A program made the translations under genes and the position numbers. Below, in pieces: positions 34,757 through 47,395 of a stretch of DNA of 64,000 nucleotides. Position 1 is the stretch's first letter; every line of letters begins with the position of its first letter. Source of the stretch: Cryptomeria japonica (taxonomy: Eukaryota; Streptophyta; Pinopsida; Cupressales; Cupressaceae); the NCBI RefSeq assembly GCF_030272615.1, contig NC_081410.1, forward strand, positions 289,541,957 through 289,605,956, in the 5' to 3' direction. Under the pieces are notes generated by a model. That model was not told the DNA's origin, searched no databases, and saw only the letters and a list, made by a program, of their open reading frames with translations.

Positions 34757-35569
34757 AACCAAGAAATATCCCTTCATCGCATATAGGATCAAACTTTCCA
34801 ATAGATTCATCTCTTTTGATATAGCATTTACTACCAAATATTCTGAAATACTTAATTGTAGGTGTATGATCAAACCATAACTTATAAGGTGTCTTACCAA
34901 TGTCTCCTTTGATATGAACTCTATTGAATGTGTATACCACTATGCTCATAGCTTCTCTCTAGTAGATATGAGGCATAATAGCTTCCATCATCGTAGTTCT
35001 AGCCGTATCCAAGATAGTTATGTTCTTCCTTTCCACAAGTCCATTCTACTGAGGTGTCTGGGGTGTAGATAACTATCTCCTTATCCCATTATTTTCACAA
35101 TAACTTTTAAATTCACTGAATATGAATTCTCCACCCTAATCAAACCTTAAGCATTTAATCTTCAATCCTATCTCTGTCTCAACTTTAGATTTAAAGATTT
35201 TAAAATTTTCTAATGCTTCAGATTTCTCCCTTAGAAAAGTAACCCACATCATTCTAGAGTAGTCATCAATGATTAGCATAAAATATCTATCACCCTGAAA
35301 AAACTCTTGATTCTAGCATGACCACACAAATCAGTATGAATAAGATCAAGATCATCATTAGATTTGTCTTGTATACTCTTAAATGAAGTTCTGACTTGCT
35401 TTCCCAATTGACATTCCTTAGATACATGATTATAGGGCTTCAAAATCTTAGGTATATCTCTAGTTGTCTTAGTAGAGTTGATATTTACAATGCAATCAAA
35501 ATTCACATGACATAACCTCTTATACCATAGCCAACTCTCCTTAATTTGTGCAATCAAACATGTCTTCTT
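34757..35569 (-). pseudogene. Copia-A integrase (between Tat-1 and Tat-2)
   Basis: Minus strand, from 35569 down. Pre-integrase and zinc-finger part: ESWLWYKRLCHVNFD, then CQLGKQVRTSFKS and LDLIHTDLCGHARIKS with the first catalytic Asp. After a decayed stretch comes GGEFIFSEFKSYCENNGIRR; the second Asp precedes a stop. NGLVERKN holds the catalytic Glu. MSIVVYTFNRVHIKG, TPYKLWFDHTPTIKYFRIFG and FDPICDEGIFLGYS complete the domain end. In-frame TAG stops replace Gln or Trp codons. Tat-1 interrupts it below 34757 and Tat-2 above 35569. Confidence 0.88.
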
Positions 35570-35912
35570 TGCGTGTGTAAAAAAGTGAAAATAAGTTTGA
35601 TACCTGTAGGCATAGCACTTCAATTAAGTCATTACATGTATGGTTAGTAAATCAATAATCAATAAATAATAAACCATAACAAATTGACTAATTGCCTTCT
35701 AAAAGATGCGAGCATAAGATTGCTCTGAGATTTGTATAAGCAATACATGTGACTAGACTACACCAAGATGAAGGATTTAATCTATATGAGCATGATATTA
35801 AGCTATATGGATGCAAGATGGATGAATAATTCAAGAAATATGGATTCAAGCAATATGGATTTAGGCAATAATGAATAAACTAAATATGCAAAAAGCTAAA
35901 TTAAGATGCAAT
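35570..35912 (-). repeat. Tat-2 3' LTR, outer part
   Basis: Reverse complement of the end of the Tat-1 LTRs, including the modified CACACA end. It is interrupted at 35912 by N2 and resumes at 42633. Confidence 0.88.
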
Positions 35913-36744
35913 TGTTGGCATATGCACACTCCAATGAGACATTGTATGTGATTGAAGGTTTTGTCATTGATGGTAACCTTACAATCCTATGGCATCGACA
36001 AGGCATTACACCAGCAAGTTAGTGCACCGACATCAATGATCAGACTCTACACCGGCACTTAGGACACCAGCACTGGCACAGAGAAAGGAAGTATACCGGC
36101 ACAGAGGCAGATAGGATTTTGTTATATTATATTTTGTTTATTATTATAAAAACTTTGTAAGTCAACTTGGCATGTTGTAAAATGACTCTTATATATAAAA
36201 GAGATCATTGTAGACATTTTGTAAGTAAGGAAGAAATGAATAAGGTTATGTAAGTAATATATGCGAAATATTAAGGAAGACCTATTATGCAAAAGATAGG
36301 GTAAAGGGTTTATGTAAGAAGTAGAGCAATAACTAGTACTGAATTAGGCATTATAGATGCTATTGTAAAGCAGTACAAGATACTGGATTTGTATAATCCA
36401 CATTGTAAGTTAGTGAGACTTCCCATTTGAGCAGTGAGCTCTAGGAAGTTGGCCTTCTTGCATGTGTAGGCCCCTATTGTAAAGTAATATTCTCTTATTA
36501 GCCAGTAAGTGGATATTGTGGGTCACAAATCTCACTGAGGTTTTTCCCACACCAGGTTTCCTTGTTAAATCCTTGTGTTATGGTGTGCTGTTCATGTGGA
36601 TGTTTTTAATTCTATTTATTGCATTATTTCTTGCATACTGGTACACTGTTATAATATATTCTGCATGTTTTAAGATAAGAAATTTTGTACACAGGTTAGA
36701 TACTGATTCACCCCCCCCCCTCAGTATCTGTGGGAATCCTAACA
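35913..36744 (+). repeat. N2 left (5') LTR
   Basis: Compared with N1 it has an extra segment after the TATA box (about 36217-36270). TATATAAAAG is at 36192-36201. The C10-type tract near 36711 is followed by CTCAGTATCT. Confidence 0.92.
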
Positions 36745-36746
36745 AT

Positions 36747-36758
36747 TGGTATCAGAGC
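36747..36758 (+). other. N2 primer binding site, tRNA-iMet
   Basis: TGGTATCAGAGC is complementary to the 3' end of plant initiator tRNA-Met and lies two bases after the LTR. Confidence 0.9.
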
Positions 36759-36815
36759 CCGGTCCTCTATTTTCATAAGCCTAATAGCTTGAGGAAGATC
36801 TTGACACCGATAAAG

Positions 36816-37973
36816 ATGGAAAATCTGATGAAGCAACTTGAAGGAGCTCTTTCAGACTATGATGCAGAGAAATTGAAAAATATCAAACTAGAAGATGATT
36901 TAAGGGAAGCTTAGGATATCATTCAGGCACTTCAAGAGAATCTTACTGTTGCAAGAAATAAGAGAAGAGAACTTTGTGAAAAGATGCAAAATGAGAATGA
37001 TGAAAATGAATCACTTAATGATCAGATAAGCAAACTGAAACTAGAAAACATGACAACAAAGAATGAGATGTAGGATACGACTATGAGATTTTGTAAAGAG
37101 ATTGAAGATATGAAGAAGAATGAAGAAGAATTGACCAGAAGACTAGGTGATGCAACAAATGAGAACAAAAGACTTAGCTATGAAAATGACATGTTGAAGA
37201 TAGATCTGATGCACACTCAGAATGAATCCAATGAACTGATGAGACAAAAAGAGGTCTTAGAAAGAGAACTAGAAACTGCAAATCAACATAAAGAAAAATT
37301 CAAGAAAAGCTTAGAGGAACTTGGCACCTTGCTGAAGAATCAAAAACCTAAAGGTGACACTTCTAGAATTGGCTTTGAAGTTGGTGAAAGCTCTGGTACT
37401 GCAAATACTCAGGATCACAACAAACTGGTGAGACAACCTAATGCTTATAAATTCAATGGAAAATGCTTTAACTGTAATAAGTATGGTAATAGAGCAAATG
37501 AATGTAGATCTAGAAATTATTAGAATATCAACACACCCATCAGTCAATGTTCAAAATGCAACAAAGTTGGTCACAACTCTGAAAATTGTAGAATGAATGT
37601 GAGATGTTATGTTTGTGGAAGATTTGGACATTTATCCAATCAATGCAGAACACAAACCGGCATAGGTTATGGGAAAGCTATTCAGAAGAATAATGTAACT
37701 TGTTATGCATGTAACAAGATTGGGCATATTGCAAAATTCTGTAGAAGTAAAGGATCACCGGTAGACAACAAAAGTTCTAGCTTGAAAGGTAAAGAAAAGG
37801 TTGAAGAGGTTAAGCAAGAATTCTCAAAACAATGGATTAGAAAAGTTGATCTAAATATTGGGATTACTCCTCCACCGGTAGAACTGGTCAATGCTTCACC
37901 GACAGGATAGAGTGATGCTTCACCAATAGGATAGAGCAGTGCTCCATCAGTAGGAAGTTCTTCATCTAATTGA
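36816..37973 (+). pseudogene. N2 gag-like protein: coiled coil plus four CCHC zinc knuckles
   Basis: ATG 36816 (MENLMKQLEGALSDYDAEK) opens a frame of about 385 codons with TAG stops at about 36912, 37072, 37521 and 37908. The N-terminal half is a long coiled coil (MRFCKEIEDMKKNEEELTRR). Knuckles: CFNCNKYGNRANEC (His replaced by Asn), CSKCNKVGHNSENC, CYVCGRFGHLSNQC and CYACNKIGHIAKFC. Comparing N1 and N2, each knuckle is intact in at least one copy, so four appear ancestral. The stop at 37908 is at the same place as in N1. Confidence 0.82.
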
Positions 37974-38128
37974 AGAAAGTTTCCTTGAGGGTTTGACAAT
38001 CTAATGACACATGTGCTATTATTCCCTCGGTTAGAGATGAGAAGTTGGAAATTACTTATTACCGATAGACAATGTTAAGTGAATACTTAACTGGCATGCA
38101 TTTAATGTGGTAGATGGCAAAAAGACAC

Positions 38129-38135
38129 TATAAAT
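38129..38135 (+). promoter_or_regulatory. Candidate internal TATA box upstream of N2 ORF2
   Basis: TATAAAT about 145 bp before the ORF2 ATG, followed by CTCCATTTCATTTCAC. Same layout as N1 at 6067-6073. Confidence 0.4.
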
Positions 38136-38276
38136 TTGAGGTTTTAGCTCCATTTCATTTCACTGAGATTTCAAACCTATGAAAAGCGTGAAGATTCCGA
38201 GCTAAGGCATTTCGAGCAAGAGGCAAGAACACTTCAAGCAAACAACAATCCTAAAGGTAGTAAAAGGTATTTTATC

Positions 38277-41200
38277 ATGGCATCCACCTCTGCAATTGAA
38301 TATATAGCGAACCCTACTGTTGTCAAAGTTATAAAAAGACCTAGGCCCGTATTTCAATTATTTCCCGAGATAGAAAAGAAAGATGATACCTTAGGTGCTT
38401 TTTCTCAAATTCCTAAGGAAGTTGTTTATGCTAAAGACCCTAGAATTTACAGTCATTGTAACATTGAGGAACTAGGAGATGAAGAGATTAAAACCATGTT
38501 TAAAACTATCATATGTGATGAATTCATCAATGTAAAAGATGAACACAAGATCATTGAAACCCTAGGATTTACAGAGATCCTTAGCATTCCTGAATTTCCT
38601 AAGGATGTGATTAGGATAGTCTTAAGCAGGGTACATGGTGAATTTTTCTGGTTAGATACAATTCACAAAATCACTAAGGAAGCTGTGAAAGCTACCACAG
38701 GGTTACCAACCACCGGTAAAAGGCTAGACAAAAACAAGAAGGTTTCCAATGACCTAGTTACTCAATTAACTGGTGCCACATCCGACAGAAGTTCCTCAAG
38801 AGTAAATGATGTAACAGACATTAATGTGAGATTTATCAGCATGATATTAGGATATAAAGCTACTCATGCAAATAGACTCAATTTAGTTTCAAGTTTATGC
38901 ATTAAGAGTTCTTATGATATGGTCACGGATAATGCAAAGATTGATGTATGTGAGTGGTTGAAGGATGAATTAATTGACAACCTAGGCAAGATTAAGAAGG
39001 ACAAGAAAGGAACTTTTGAATTTGGAAATTTGTTAGTATGTCTGATGCTACATATAACAAAACAAGTTCCCGATATAGGCTACAAAGATCTTGGATATGA
39101 TATACTGGTAGGAAAACAACTAACAGAACTATTCAACAATATGGGAGAAGATAAGGAAAACAATATCCATGATTTCTTTCAAGCACTAAAGGTCAAAATG
39201 AAGAAAAGAGTCAGATTATCACAAAAGATTGTTGACAAATATAAGGATGAAATATGCTTTGTAATCAAGAAGGATGAGATCTGGATGGAAGTAGTCATCC
39301 CTAGGACTGTTTGGGTAATAGAGATGGGCTATGAAACAGATGATCATATAATTGAAACATATGCTAAAGCACTTCTAGAATCCGCTAAAGAACCTAAGGA
39401 AGAAGTATTTGGTAGTGCAGAAACTATTGAAAGCCAAATACAATCTAAGAAAAGAGTGAAAAAGGTTGAGGCAGTCGTGAGAAGAGGTTCCAGATAGGCA
39501 AAGGCCATTAAAGATGTTTTAAAGCAAACTGGTATAACAAAGGATGAGTTAGTAGCTCCACAACCTAAGACTCATCTATCACCGATAGGCACTTCTTCAA
39601 AGAGTGACATGCCTACAACTTTCAAGAGAGTTGTAAGGAAAAGAGATCCCTCACTGGCAACCACACCCTCACCTAGGAGGACAAGACAAAAACAACAAGC
39701 AGTGAGATCTCCGGTAAGAAAGGCCACATCAAAGAAGAAGAAACTGACACCCAAGAAGAAGAAGAGGACAAATAAGGACTTGGCCCCTCTTGATATATTG
39801 TTAAATGAAATTACAAAGGAAGGAAAATTGAAGAATATAGAGAAAATAAATGACACTCTGACAGCTAATGAAAAAGAACAAGTAGAAAACAATGTTATAT
39901 TGCATATGGATATGTATACAAAATTTTTGATGGAAGTAGTAAATGAAGTTCCAAATGAACTATTTAAGAGACTGGAAGCAAGAAGACAAGCAGTAATAGA
40001 ACTTGACAAGAAAATAAAGATAGAAAAGCTACTTGTTGTATATCCAGTGAATTCACCCAAAGAAATTGATGACTTAATTGTTGAAGCCAATCAGTCAGTA
40101 GTTTCTACTGCACACTGGCACATTGCTTTGATGGTTGGAAGAGTTATTGAGGTGACTGGGGAGATAGAAAATGCATGGGACATTTTCCTAGTGGAAAAAT
40201 AAAAAAAAGAAGAATACATGAGCCACAAACCTATAAAGGTATATCAAAAAGAAAGAGACAACGGTAAAGGTAAAGTTGGTGGACCACCCAGTATCAAGGT
40301 TAACGACATCTTACCCCCACCTCCTTTGATTACTCCACTGGTAAAAACAACAGCTACAAAAGATCAACCAGTAGTTGAAAGTATGGATGTAGAGGATGTC
40401 AATCCTAATCCTGAAGTCTTATACACAGTGGATGTTGATACTCAAAAGATCAACACTGTGGTAGACAAAGATACAACTGATAAGACTGACATGGCTAGTG
40501 AGCCTCTGGAAGCTGAGCAAACTGATAACACATAGGAGAAACCGATAGATGAAAAAGAGAAAAAGGTAGAGACTTAGACTCAGACTGAGACAATGCAACA
40601 AATAGAGAATCAAATAGAGCAAAAGTCTCTTGAATAGGAACAACAACAAGAACAAGAACAGGTTCATAAGGAAACAGTGCCACCAACAATTGGAGAAGTA
40701 GAAAACCCATTTCTTAAGGAAATGCAAACACAAACAGACCTACCAGAGGTCAATACAAGCTTGGTTACTTCCACTGGTGGTACTTAGAATGTTGGTTCAT
40801 CATCAGGCTACAAATCAACTAATGTGACTGAAGTACTCTTGGATTCAATTAAAAAGATAACAAATTGCAGCTCACAAGCTTATAAGGCAATTGATGACAC
40901 CATACCAATTTTTAAGGTAATTGCTCCTAACTGTAATATAGACAATAAAGATTCTTTAGGACAACTTGATACCTTGTGTAAATATATCACAGAAAACATT
41001 GAGAAAATAAAAGAAGAGACATTGAAGGACAAAGTAGAAATTGAAAAACAAAGATTCTTTGATGAGCAGATAAAGAAGTGTATTAGAGATTTTGACACAC
41101 TTCTATCGGAACTGTGTAATTTATTAAAAGAGTACAATACTTTGTACAAAGACACCTGTAAGACAAACTTTTTGACTGTAGATATTGATAAGAAGATGAG

Positions 41201-41579
41201 CAAGGTACAGGATGAAATCAACAAACTTGCAGATAATTTTGTTAACTCACCTGATACATTATCAGTTTTTGAATAGAAGATAACAAATTTTGAGGAAGAA
41301 TTACTTAAATTTGAAAGAGAAAAGGAGAGAATAGTGAATAAGGCAAAGCATCTGAGATTAAAATTGAGTCCAAGATTGGACTATTTAGCATCATTACGGA
41401 AGGAAGTATCTGAGGCACTAATACAGGGACAGAAAACATCGGTAGAGCATTTGCAGCATCTCACCGGTACAACTAAAAGAACAGAGACAACAATGAGAGA
41501 TAGTAAAAAGTTTATGGAGAGTATAAACTTGATTTTGGCAGATCTATTTCAAATTGTAACTACCCAGTTACAAGGTTGA
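38277..41579 (+). pseudogene. N2 ORF2, conserved large protein of unknown function
   Basis: One frame of about 1,100 codons. Open for the first 406 (38277-39497), then stops at 39495, 40199, 40533, 40576, 40633, 40786 and 41273. The ATG has G at +4. Segments as in N1: globular N-terminus (RVHGEFFWLDTIHKITKEAV; WLKDELIDNLGKIKKDKKG), Lys-rich stretch with KKKKLTPKKKKR, helical block (HMDMYTKFLMEVVNEV), variable acidic/Gln-rich linker with GGPPSIKVNDILPPPPL, and a coiled-coil C-terminus. The stop at 40533 has a positional match in N1, so the original protein may have ended there. No homology recognised. It is not RT, integrase, protease or RNase H. Confidence 0.78.
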
Positions 41580-41757
41580 AACTACAAACTCTACTGACAT
41601 CTTGACAACCTTTGTCATTGATGCCAAAGGGGGAGTAGTGGAATGAGAAAATTCAACATCACAAGAATCATATGCTCAGGGGGAACACACACATTTTTGG
41701 ACTTCACATTTTTTTGATACACTTTTGAAATTTCTAATGAGTGTTGCGATCAATGCC

Positions 41758-41769
41758 AAAGGGGGCGAT
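41758..41769 (+). other. N2 polypurine tract
   Basis: AAAGGGGGCGAT abuts the right LTR. One purine has changed to C relative to N1. Confidence 0.75.
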
Positions 41770-42627
41770 TGTTGGAATATGCACACTCCAATGAGACATT
41801 GTATGTGATTGAAGGTTTTGCCATTGATGGCAACCTTACAATCCTATGGCACCGACAAGGCATTACACTGACAAGTTAGTGCACCGGCATCAACGATCAG
41901 ACTCTACACCGGCACTCAGGACATCGACACTGGCACAGAGAAAGGAAGTATACCGACACAGAGGTCGACAGTATTTTGTTATATTATATTTTGTTTATTA
42001 TTATAAAAAATTTGTAAGCCGACTTGGCATGTTGTAAAATGACTCTTATATATAAAAGAGATCATTGTAGACATTTTGTAAGTAAGGAAGAAATGAATAA
42101 GGTTATGTAAGTAATATATGCGAAATATTAAGGAAGACCTATTATGCAAAAGATAGGGTAAAGGGTTTATGTAAGAAGCAAAGCAATAACCGGTACTGAA
42201 TCAAGCATTATAGATGCTATTGTAAAGCAGTACAAGACACTACATTTGTATAATCCACATTGTAAGTTAGTGAGACTTCCCATTTGAGTAGTGAGCTCTA
42301 GGCAGTTGGCCTTCCTGCATGTGCATGCCCCTATTGTAAAGTAATATTCTCTTATTGGCTAGTAAGTGGATATTGTGGGTCATAAATCCCACCGAGGTTT
42401 TTCCCACACCGGGTTTCCCCGTTAAATCCGGGTTTCCGCGTTAAATCCTTGTGTTATGGTGTGCTTTTCATGTGGATATTTTTAATTTTGTTTATTGCAT
42501 TATTTCTTGCATACCAGTACACTGTTATAATATATTTTGCATGTTTTAAGATAAGAAATTTTGCATATCAGTTAGATACTGATTCACCCCCCCCCCCCCC
42601 CTCTCAATATCTGTGGGAATCCTAACA
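41770..42627 (+). repeat. N2 right (3') LTR
   Basis: TGTTGGAATATGC to CCTAACA, with TATATAAAAG at 42049-42058. It carries a 20-bp tandem duplication near 42408-42447 (CGGGTTTCC(C/G)CGTTAAATCC units) and a long C run near 42588-42600. Confidence 0.92.
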
Positions 42628-42632
42628 ACAAT

Positions 42633-43486
42633 AATCTCACAAAAAGCAAGCACAATATCTTCAATGACTCCAGAGAAAAAACAACATAATAATAATCTCC
42701 AAGGTGTTTCTCAAGTATCTCTGGGGTGATTTGAATGAGAGATGAAGGCTGAATTTATAGAAATTCACAAGAGAGATCAAGAAAAAACACAATTTAGAAT
42801 AAATTGAAATAATTGAGAAATTAGGTTCAGTTAACCTTGAGATAGATTCCAATTATAGTTTAATTGAAATGCATTCAGATAAGAAGTTCAAGTTGCCTTA
42901 GAAATAAGAATTAATTAATTCTATGCACTTGTGATAAAAATAGGTAATTCCATGCATATTCTTTGATTTATTCAAGAAAAGAGTCTTTTCAATGCAAATG
43001 AACTTGTTTTTCTCAAAATCTTTAAGTTCCAATTTTAGAGAATGATTAATAATTCCTTTTAATTGCTTTTTTGATTTCAAGTTCTTAATTTAGAAGAAGA
43101 AATAATATCTCAAGTTTTATTTCTTTCTCAATTCAATCCTTTTATGCTATTTTCAATTTAACTCTTGCTTTGTGATTAATTCATCTTGTGTAATAAATTA
43201 TTTCCTTTTTTGCATGATTAAATGACAAATTTATTAATTAATTAAATATACTAGGATATTTAATAAATTAAATAGGATAATTGATCAAAATGATATTCTT
43301 GGAATGATTCAATTAATTAAATAAATATTTAATTAATATTGAGTAATTCACTTGCCATGTGACATTTAATGATTGAATAATTAATTAATATGCTCAAGAT
43401 TGATTTAATTGCCTTTGGTTAGGACCTTGGTGATGTTGTTGAGATTAGGGGCCCATGGTTTAGATGACTAATTTTAGGGTATTACA
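42633..43486 (-). repeat. Tat-2 3' LTR, inner part
   Basis: Continues the LTR broken by N2. Ends at 43486, where the minus strand reads TGTAATACCC, the start of the LTR. With 35570-35912 it makes about 1.2 kb, matching both Tat-1 LTRs. Confidence 0.9.
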
Positions 43487-44570
43487 TTTGCCCCTCTTTG
43501 AATTAATGTGCGAGTAGCTCGTTGGTTCAAAGAATAGTTGATGTTTAGGAGATACGAGTTCTGAACTTGATTGATCACGAACTAGATGAAGAGCGAGGTG
43601 TTTAGCTTGATTTGAAGCAATGAAGCTGAAAAAAGTTTATTAAAGTGATACCGATCCTGAACTTCATTGAACTAGAAACTATAGAGAGCAAAGATACCGA
43701 ACTTGAACTTGATTTATCAAGAAGCGGATCTTACTGATCTAGAACTTGATTGAACTAGAGACAGCGAGTGAAGATAAAATCAATCTTGAACTTGATGGAT
43801 CAAGACACAATGAGTGAAGATAAACTGTCTAGCTTGATTTGATGTGATAAATTTGAACACTTGATTAGATTGAGTGTGTGATCGAAGATCCTATTTAAAC
43901 CCTTGATTGAGTTTAAATGAATAATCCATTTGATGAAAAGCGATGAAACTGATTAATGTTAAGAGACTGATTCAGATGAAGACAAATATTAGCTTGATCA
44001 AAAGTGATGAAACTGATATGCCCCTAGTGATTGATTTGATTTAGATGATCGAGAGATCTCAACTTGATGTGAAACGATGAAGCTGATATGCCCCTTAGCA
44101 TTAAGAATTTGATTTTCTTTAGTTGAAAAGATTTTTTGCTCGACTTTGATGAAGATTTGAAAATAAAATTTGACTTTGAAGATGTGAGGTCATAAGGTCA
44201 TGCATATGCCCCCTTGGGAGTGAAATTGAAAGATAGCGAGGGTACATGATGATTAAGCAATTGTTTATTGATGATAATTATTTGAACAAAAATTGATTCA
44301 GAAGAATTTTTGAAAATTCGACATTGATTGATCAGAAATTGAATGCAAAGTTGATTTGTAGAATTGAATTGAGATTTAGCATTGATTGATGAGTGCAAAT
44401 TGAAGTGAGAATGAGCATCTTATGAAAAAATGGTAAGTTGGTACAATTTTCATGCCCATCGGAGCAAGTTGAAAAATTAGGGTTTTGGCTATATATGGGG
44501 TAAAAGTGTCATTTTCAAATCATTTTAACCCTCCCAAGTTTGAAAATTCAAAAAGTCTTTTGTGAAGAAA
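43487..44570 (-). other. Tat-2 pre-LTR region: purine tract and degenerate repeats
   Basis: Minus-strand CAAAGAGGGGCAAA (43487-43500) is the purine tract next to the LTR. From 43500 to about 44160 lies the same degenerate array as in Tat-1 (33.0-33.5 kb), with phrases such as GAACTTGATTGATCA and TGATGAAACTGATTAATG. No ORF. It ends just before the first exon of the antisense PMD gene, which is transcribed away from the LTR. Confidence 0.6.
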
Positions 44571-45416
44571 ATGGTGGTTCCCATCTAGGAGCATCGACTC
44601 GAGCACTAGAGATGACATAATCGACCTCGAAACTATGAGCCAGTGGTAAGTGGTCGATCTTAAGCCTGTTAATCATTTCAATTTTGAATTTTTTTGTTGA
44701 ATTTTTTAATTTTTGGGCATGTATAAGTCAAACTTTCTTGTTTTGTCATGCAAAATAGGATCCTGTCTTGTACGACAAACTGATTAAGTTTGTTTTATCA
44801 TTTAATTCCACTAGTTTTGTCGTACTATGCCTACCCTTATGTCATACGATAACCTTCAAAATAGCCCATTTTGTCGTTCTAGAGGTAATCTTGTGTTGTA
44901 TTAGTCTTTTGTCATATTAAGCCTATTCCTGACTCGTACGAGTTTCTGCTTACTTTATGTTATGTTGTTTGAAAAACAATGAGCATTTTTAAAGGTGCAA
45001 ACTTGAAATTTTGATTTTGTAGTTGATGTAGTTAGATTTGAGTGATGTTTTTCTTCTCTTATAGGCTAATTTGAAATGTTTCTTGGTGGTCTGTTGTTTG
45101 ATTTTTTGTAGGTTCGATTGCCCCATGTGTTATTCCGATGTGTATATCCACCGACCATGACATTAGCTCACGAGTTATCTGATATAGATAGGGCACATAT
45201 TGATTTGTGCAGATTGACTCACCTTTTAAAGTTGCCTAATATCTGTGTGCATCAAGGTATGCTCATGACATTAGTTGAGAGGTTTCATTCAGAGCATAAC
45301 ACATTCCATTTTCCAGTTGGGGAGATGATGATCACTCCCAAGGATATATATGAGATTCTTCGTATCCCTTTTGCTAGAGGTAAGATTGATTATGATGCAA
45401 CACATCTTCTTCGGTT

Positions 45417-45421
45417 ACTAG
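45417..45421. repeat. Target site duplication of Copia-B (left)
   Basis: ACTAG, repeated at 54103-54107 directly after the right LTR. It lies in PMD exon 2. Confidence 0.92.
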
Positions 45422-46954
45422 TGATAGTTCTGATACTTAAAGATAAGTACAGATGCCAAGCTAATAAGATGAGAGGGGGGGGTGAATCATACAAACTTAA
45501 TCTTTCATTCGAACATCAGATTCAACCTTGGTAGCATATACTTCAGTAATATAACCAAAACTGCTAAACATGCAAACTCAAAAGAATATAGACATTATAA
45601 CACTCATAAAACCATATTTAACATGGAAACCCAAATAGGGAAAAACCACTATGGGATTTCGGACCCACTAAGAAATATACTCTTCTAGAGTATGCTCAGT
45701 TAAAAGAAAATCCTGTTAAAGATTACAAACACATTGCTAGATGTGACCTAGCTAAGGGATTTCCCTTAGATCTATTAGGATCTTCACCTTGTTAGAAGTG
45801 ACCTTGTTAAAGGATTTCAAACACTCAATCTGAATGTCACCTTGCTAGAGGGTTTTACAAATAAGACTGTTAAGTCCACTTGGTTAAGAGATTTTCTATC
45901 ACTTCAAAAAATAATAGTAATAAAAATCTATCTGCAACTTCACATCTAAAATGCTAAAGCAGATTCTTATTTTTTCAATACAATATAGACATAGAACTAA
46001 TCTTGTCCATTTGCTGGGCTCTATACTCTGTTATTCAAAACAGATCCTCAAGCTTCTATGCTCTGTAATCACTATGTAGCATCCCTGTGCATACATTTGC
46101 CCGCATACATTGTTTATCAATAGTTCCCTATTTATAAACAATTTTCCAACCACTTAATCTCCTTGATCACATTTCCCGTGATCAATCATAGCCATCAGAT
46201 CTTCCAACTTTGACCAGGTTCAATATATCCTTCGATCTGAAAATGTTTTACCCCACCTTGGAACTTGCATATATTTCTTGGAACTTGTGCTAGGGTATTG
46301 CGGTTCAATCTAAGTTGTAGATCTTCCTACCGATTTTCCTTTGCTATAGATTCTTTAACAAACTTCATTCATGGTATACCAATCATTTAATCATAGCCAG
46401 CTCATCAGCTTCCTTCATTAAATAATACATGTAATCATTTAATGCATTCTATTATTACTTGGTTGCAACTCGGTAAATACTAAACTTCACCCGGTAGATA
46501 TTCTACCTTCATTAACTGATAGCGATAACCTTAGGGTTTACCAACTAGGTTCCTTAGGGTTTACCGACTAGGTTCTTTGCTCGGTGACATAGTATAGTAT
46601 TAACCTTTCAATTAATAACATATGTAGGATATCAAAATAATCTAATCATCATGATCTCATCATTCTCTAATTCGGTAATAGTTGCCCATTGAATAACTTA
46701 TTTCTCCCCTTATCCATCATATTCTTTCTATTTCTTTTACCAACATCTTTATACTCATCAAATCATACTTCTCAAGATATGGCAACATCATACTAAATTA
46801 GAAAATCAGTTTCTTGACATCAATGACAAAATAATAATATTAAGACAGTAAACATCCTTAATCAATTTTATCCATAATCATCAACAGCCTTCTCAATATC
46901 CTTATTGAAATGCCAATAATCTCTCATTCTCTATTACAATGCCAAATGCCAACA
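45422..46954 (-). repeat. Copia-B 3' LTR (left)
   Basis: Plus strand reads TGATAGTTCTGATAC to ATGCCAACA; minus strand reads TGTTGGCATTTGGC to ACTATCA. It contains a G9-type run followed by TGAATCA near 45475 and a TATA-like TTTATAAATAG on the minus strand near 46125-46135. Confidence 0.93.
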
Positions 46955-46966
46955 ATCTCCCCCTTT
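46955..46966 (-). other. Copia-B polypurine tract
   Basis: The minus strand reads AAAGGGGGAGAT directly before the LTR. Confidence 0.85.
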
Positions 46967-47395
46967 GGCATTGATGGCAAAACCAATTGATTTGACCTAA
47001 TTGATTCAGATTGCTGTTGGATTCTGAAATGCTAAAATGCTCTCCTTCTGTCATCAGAATTCTCCCCCATACATTAGTCTTCTCCTCTTCTTCAGTCTTC
47101 TCCTCTTCTCTTCTGTCTTCTCCCCTTTGACAACAATGCCAAAAAGTAAATAACTAAAACATAATTTCTTCCTGTATGAAGTGATTTCCTACTGTTATAT
47201 GTCAACTTAGTCTCGGTTAGAGCATTATGTCTTTAATTCTTGTTCCTTGTATTGTTTCCTGTACACCTTTAGAAAACCTCCTAAAGTGTGTAAATCAACA
47301 TCAACTCTTAAAAGATATTTTGTAGAGTCATTAAATTGATGCTCTCACCGAACTTGGTCAGTGAGTAGAAGATAGGGGTAGGACCCTAACTTACT
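46967..47395 (-). other. Copia-B region between pol and polypurine tract
   Basis: About 430 bp without an ORF. A pyrimidine-rich stretch near 47075-47130 on the plus strand repeats CTTCTCCTCTTC-type phrases (purine-rich on the coding strand), and a second CCCCTTTG-type copy lies near 47124. Confidence 0.5.

Larger units (their letters stand above)
35913..42627 (+). mobile_element. N2, second copy of the non-autonomous LTR element
   Basis: LTRs of 832 and 858 bp (TGTTGG...CCTAACA), a perfect iMet primer site, the same gag and ORF2, and a purine tract. It is inserted in the Tat-2 LTR. Flanks are GCAAT and ACAAT, one mismatch, as in N1. Together with N1 this shows a family that moved as a unit with no pol of its own. 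Confidence 0.93.

Noticed and set aside
39572-40090. 172-codon minus-strand ORF with Ser/Phe/Leu-rich sequence opposite N2 ORF2
   Set aside because: Reflects the Lys/Glu-rich codons of ORF2 read backwards; looks membrane-like only by composition.
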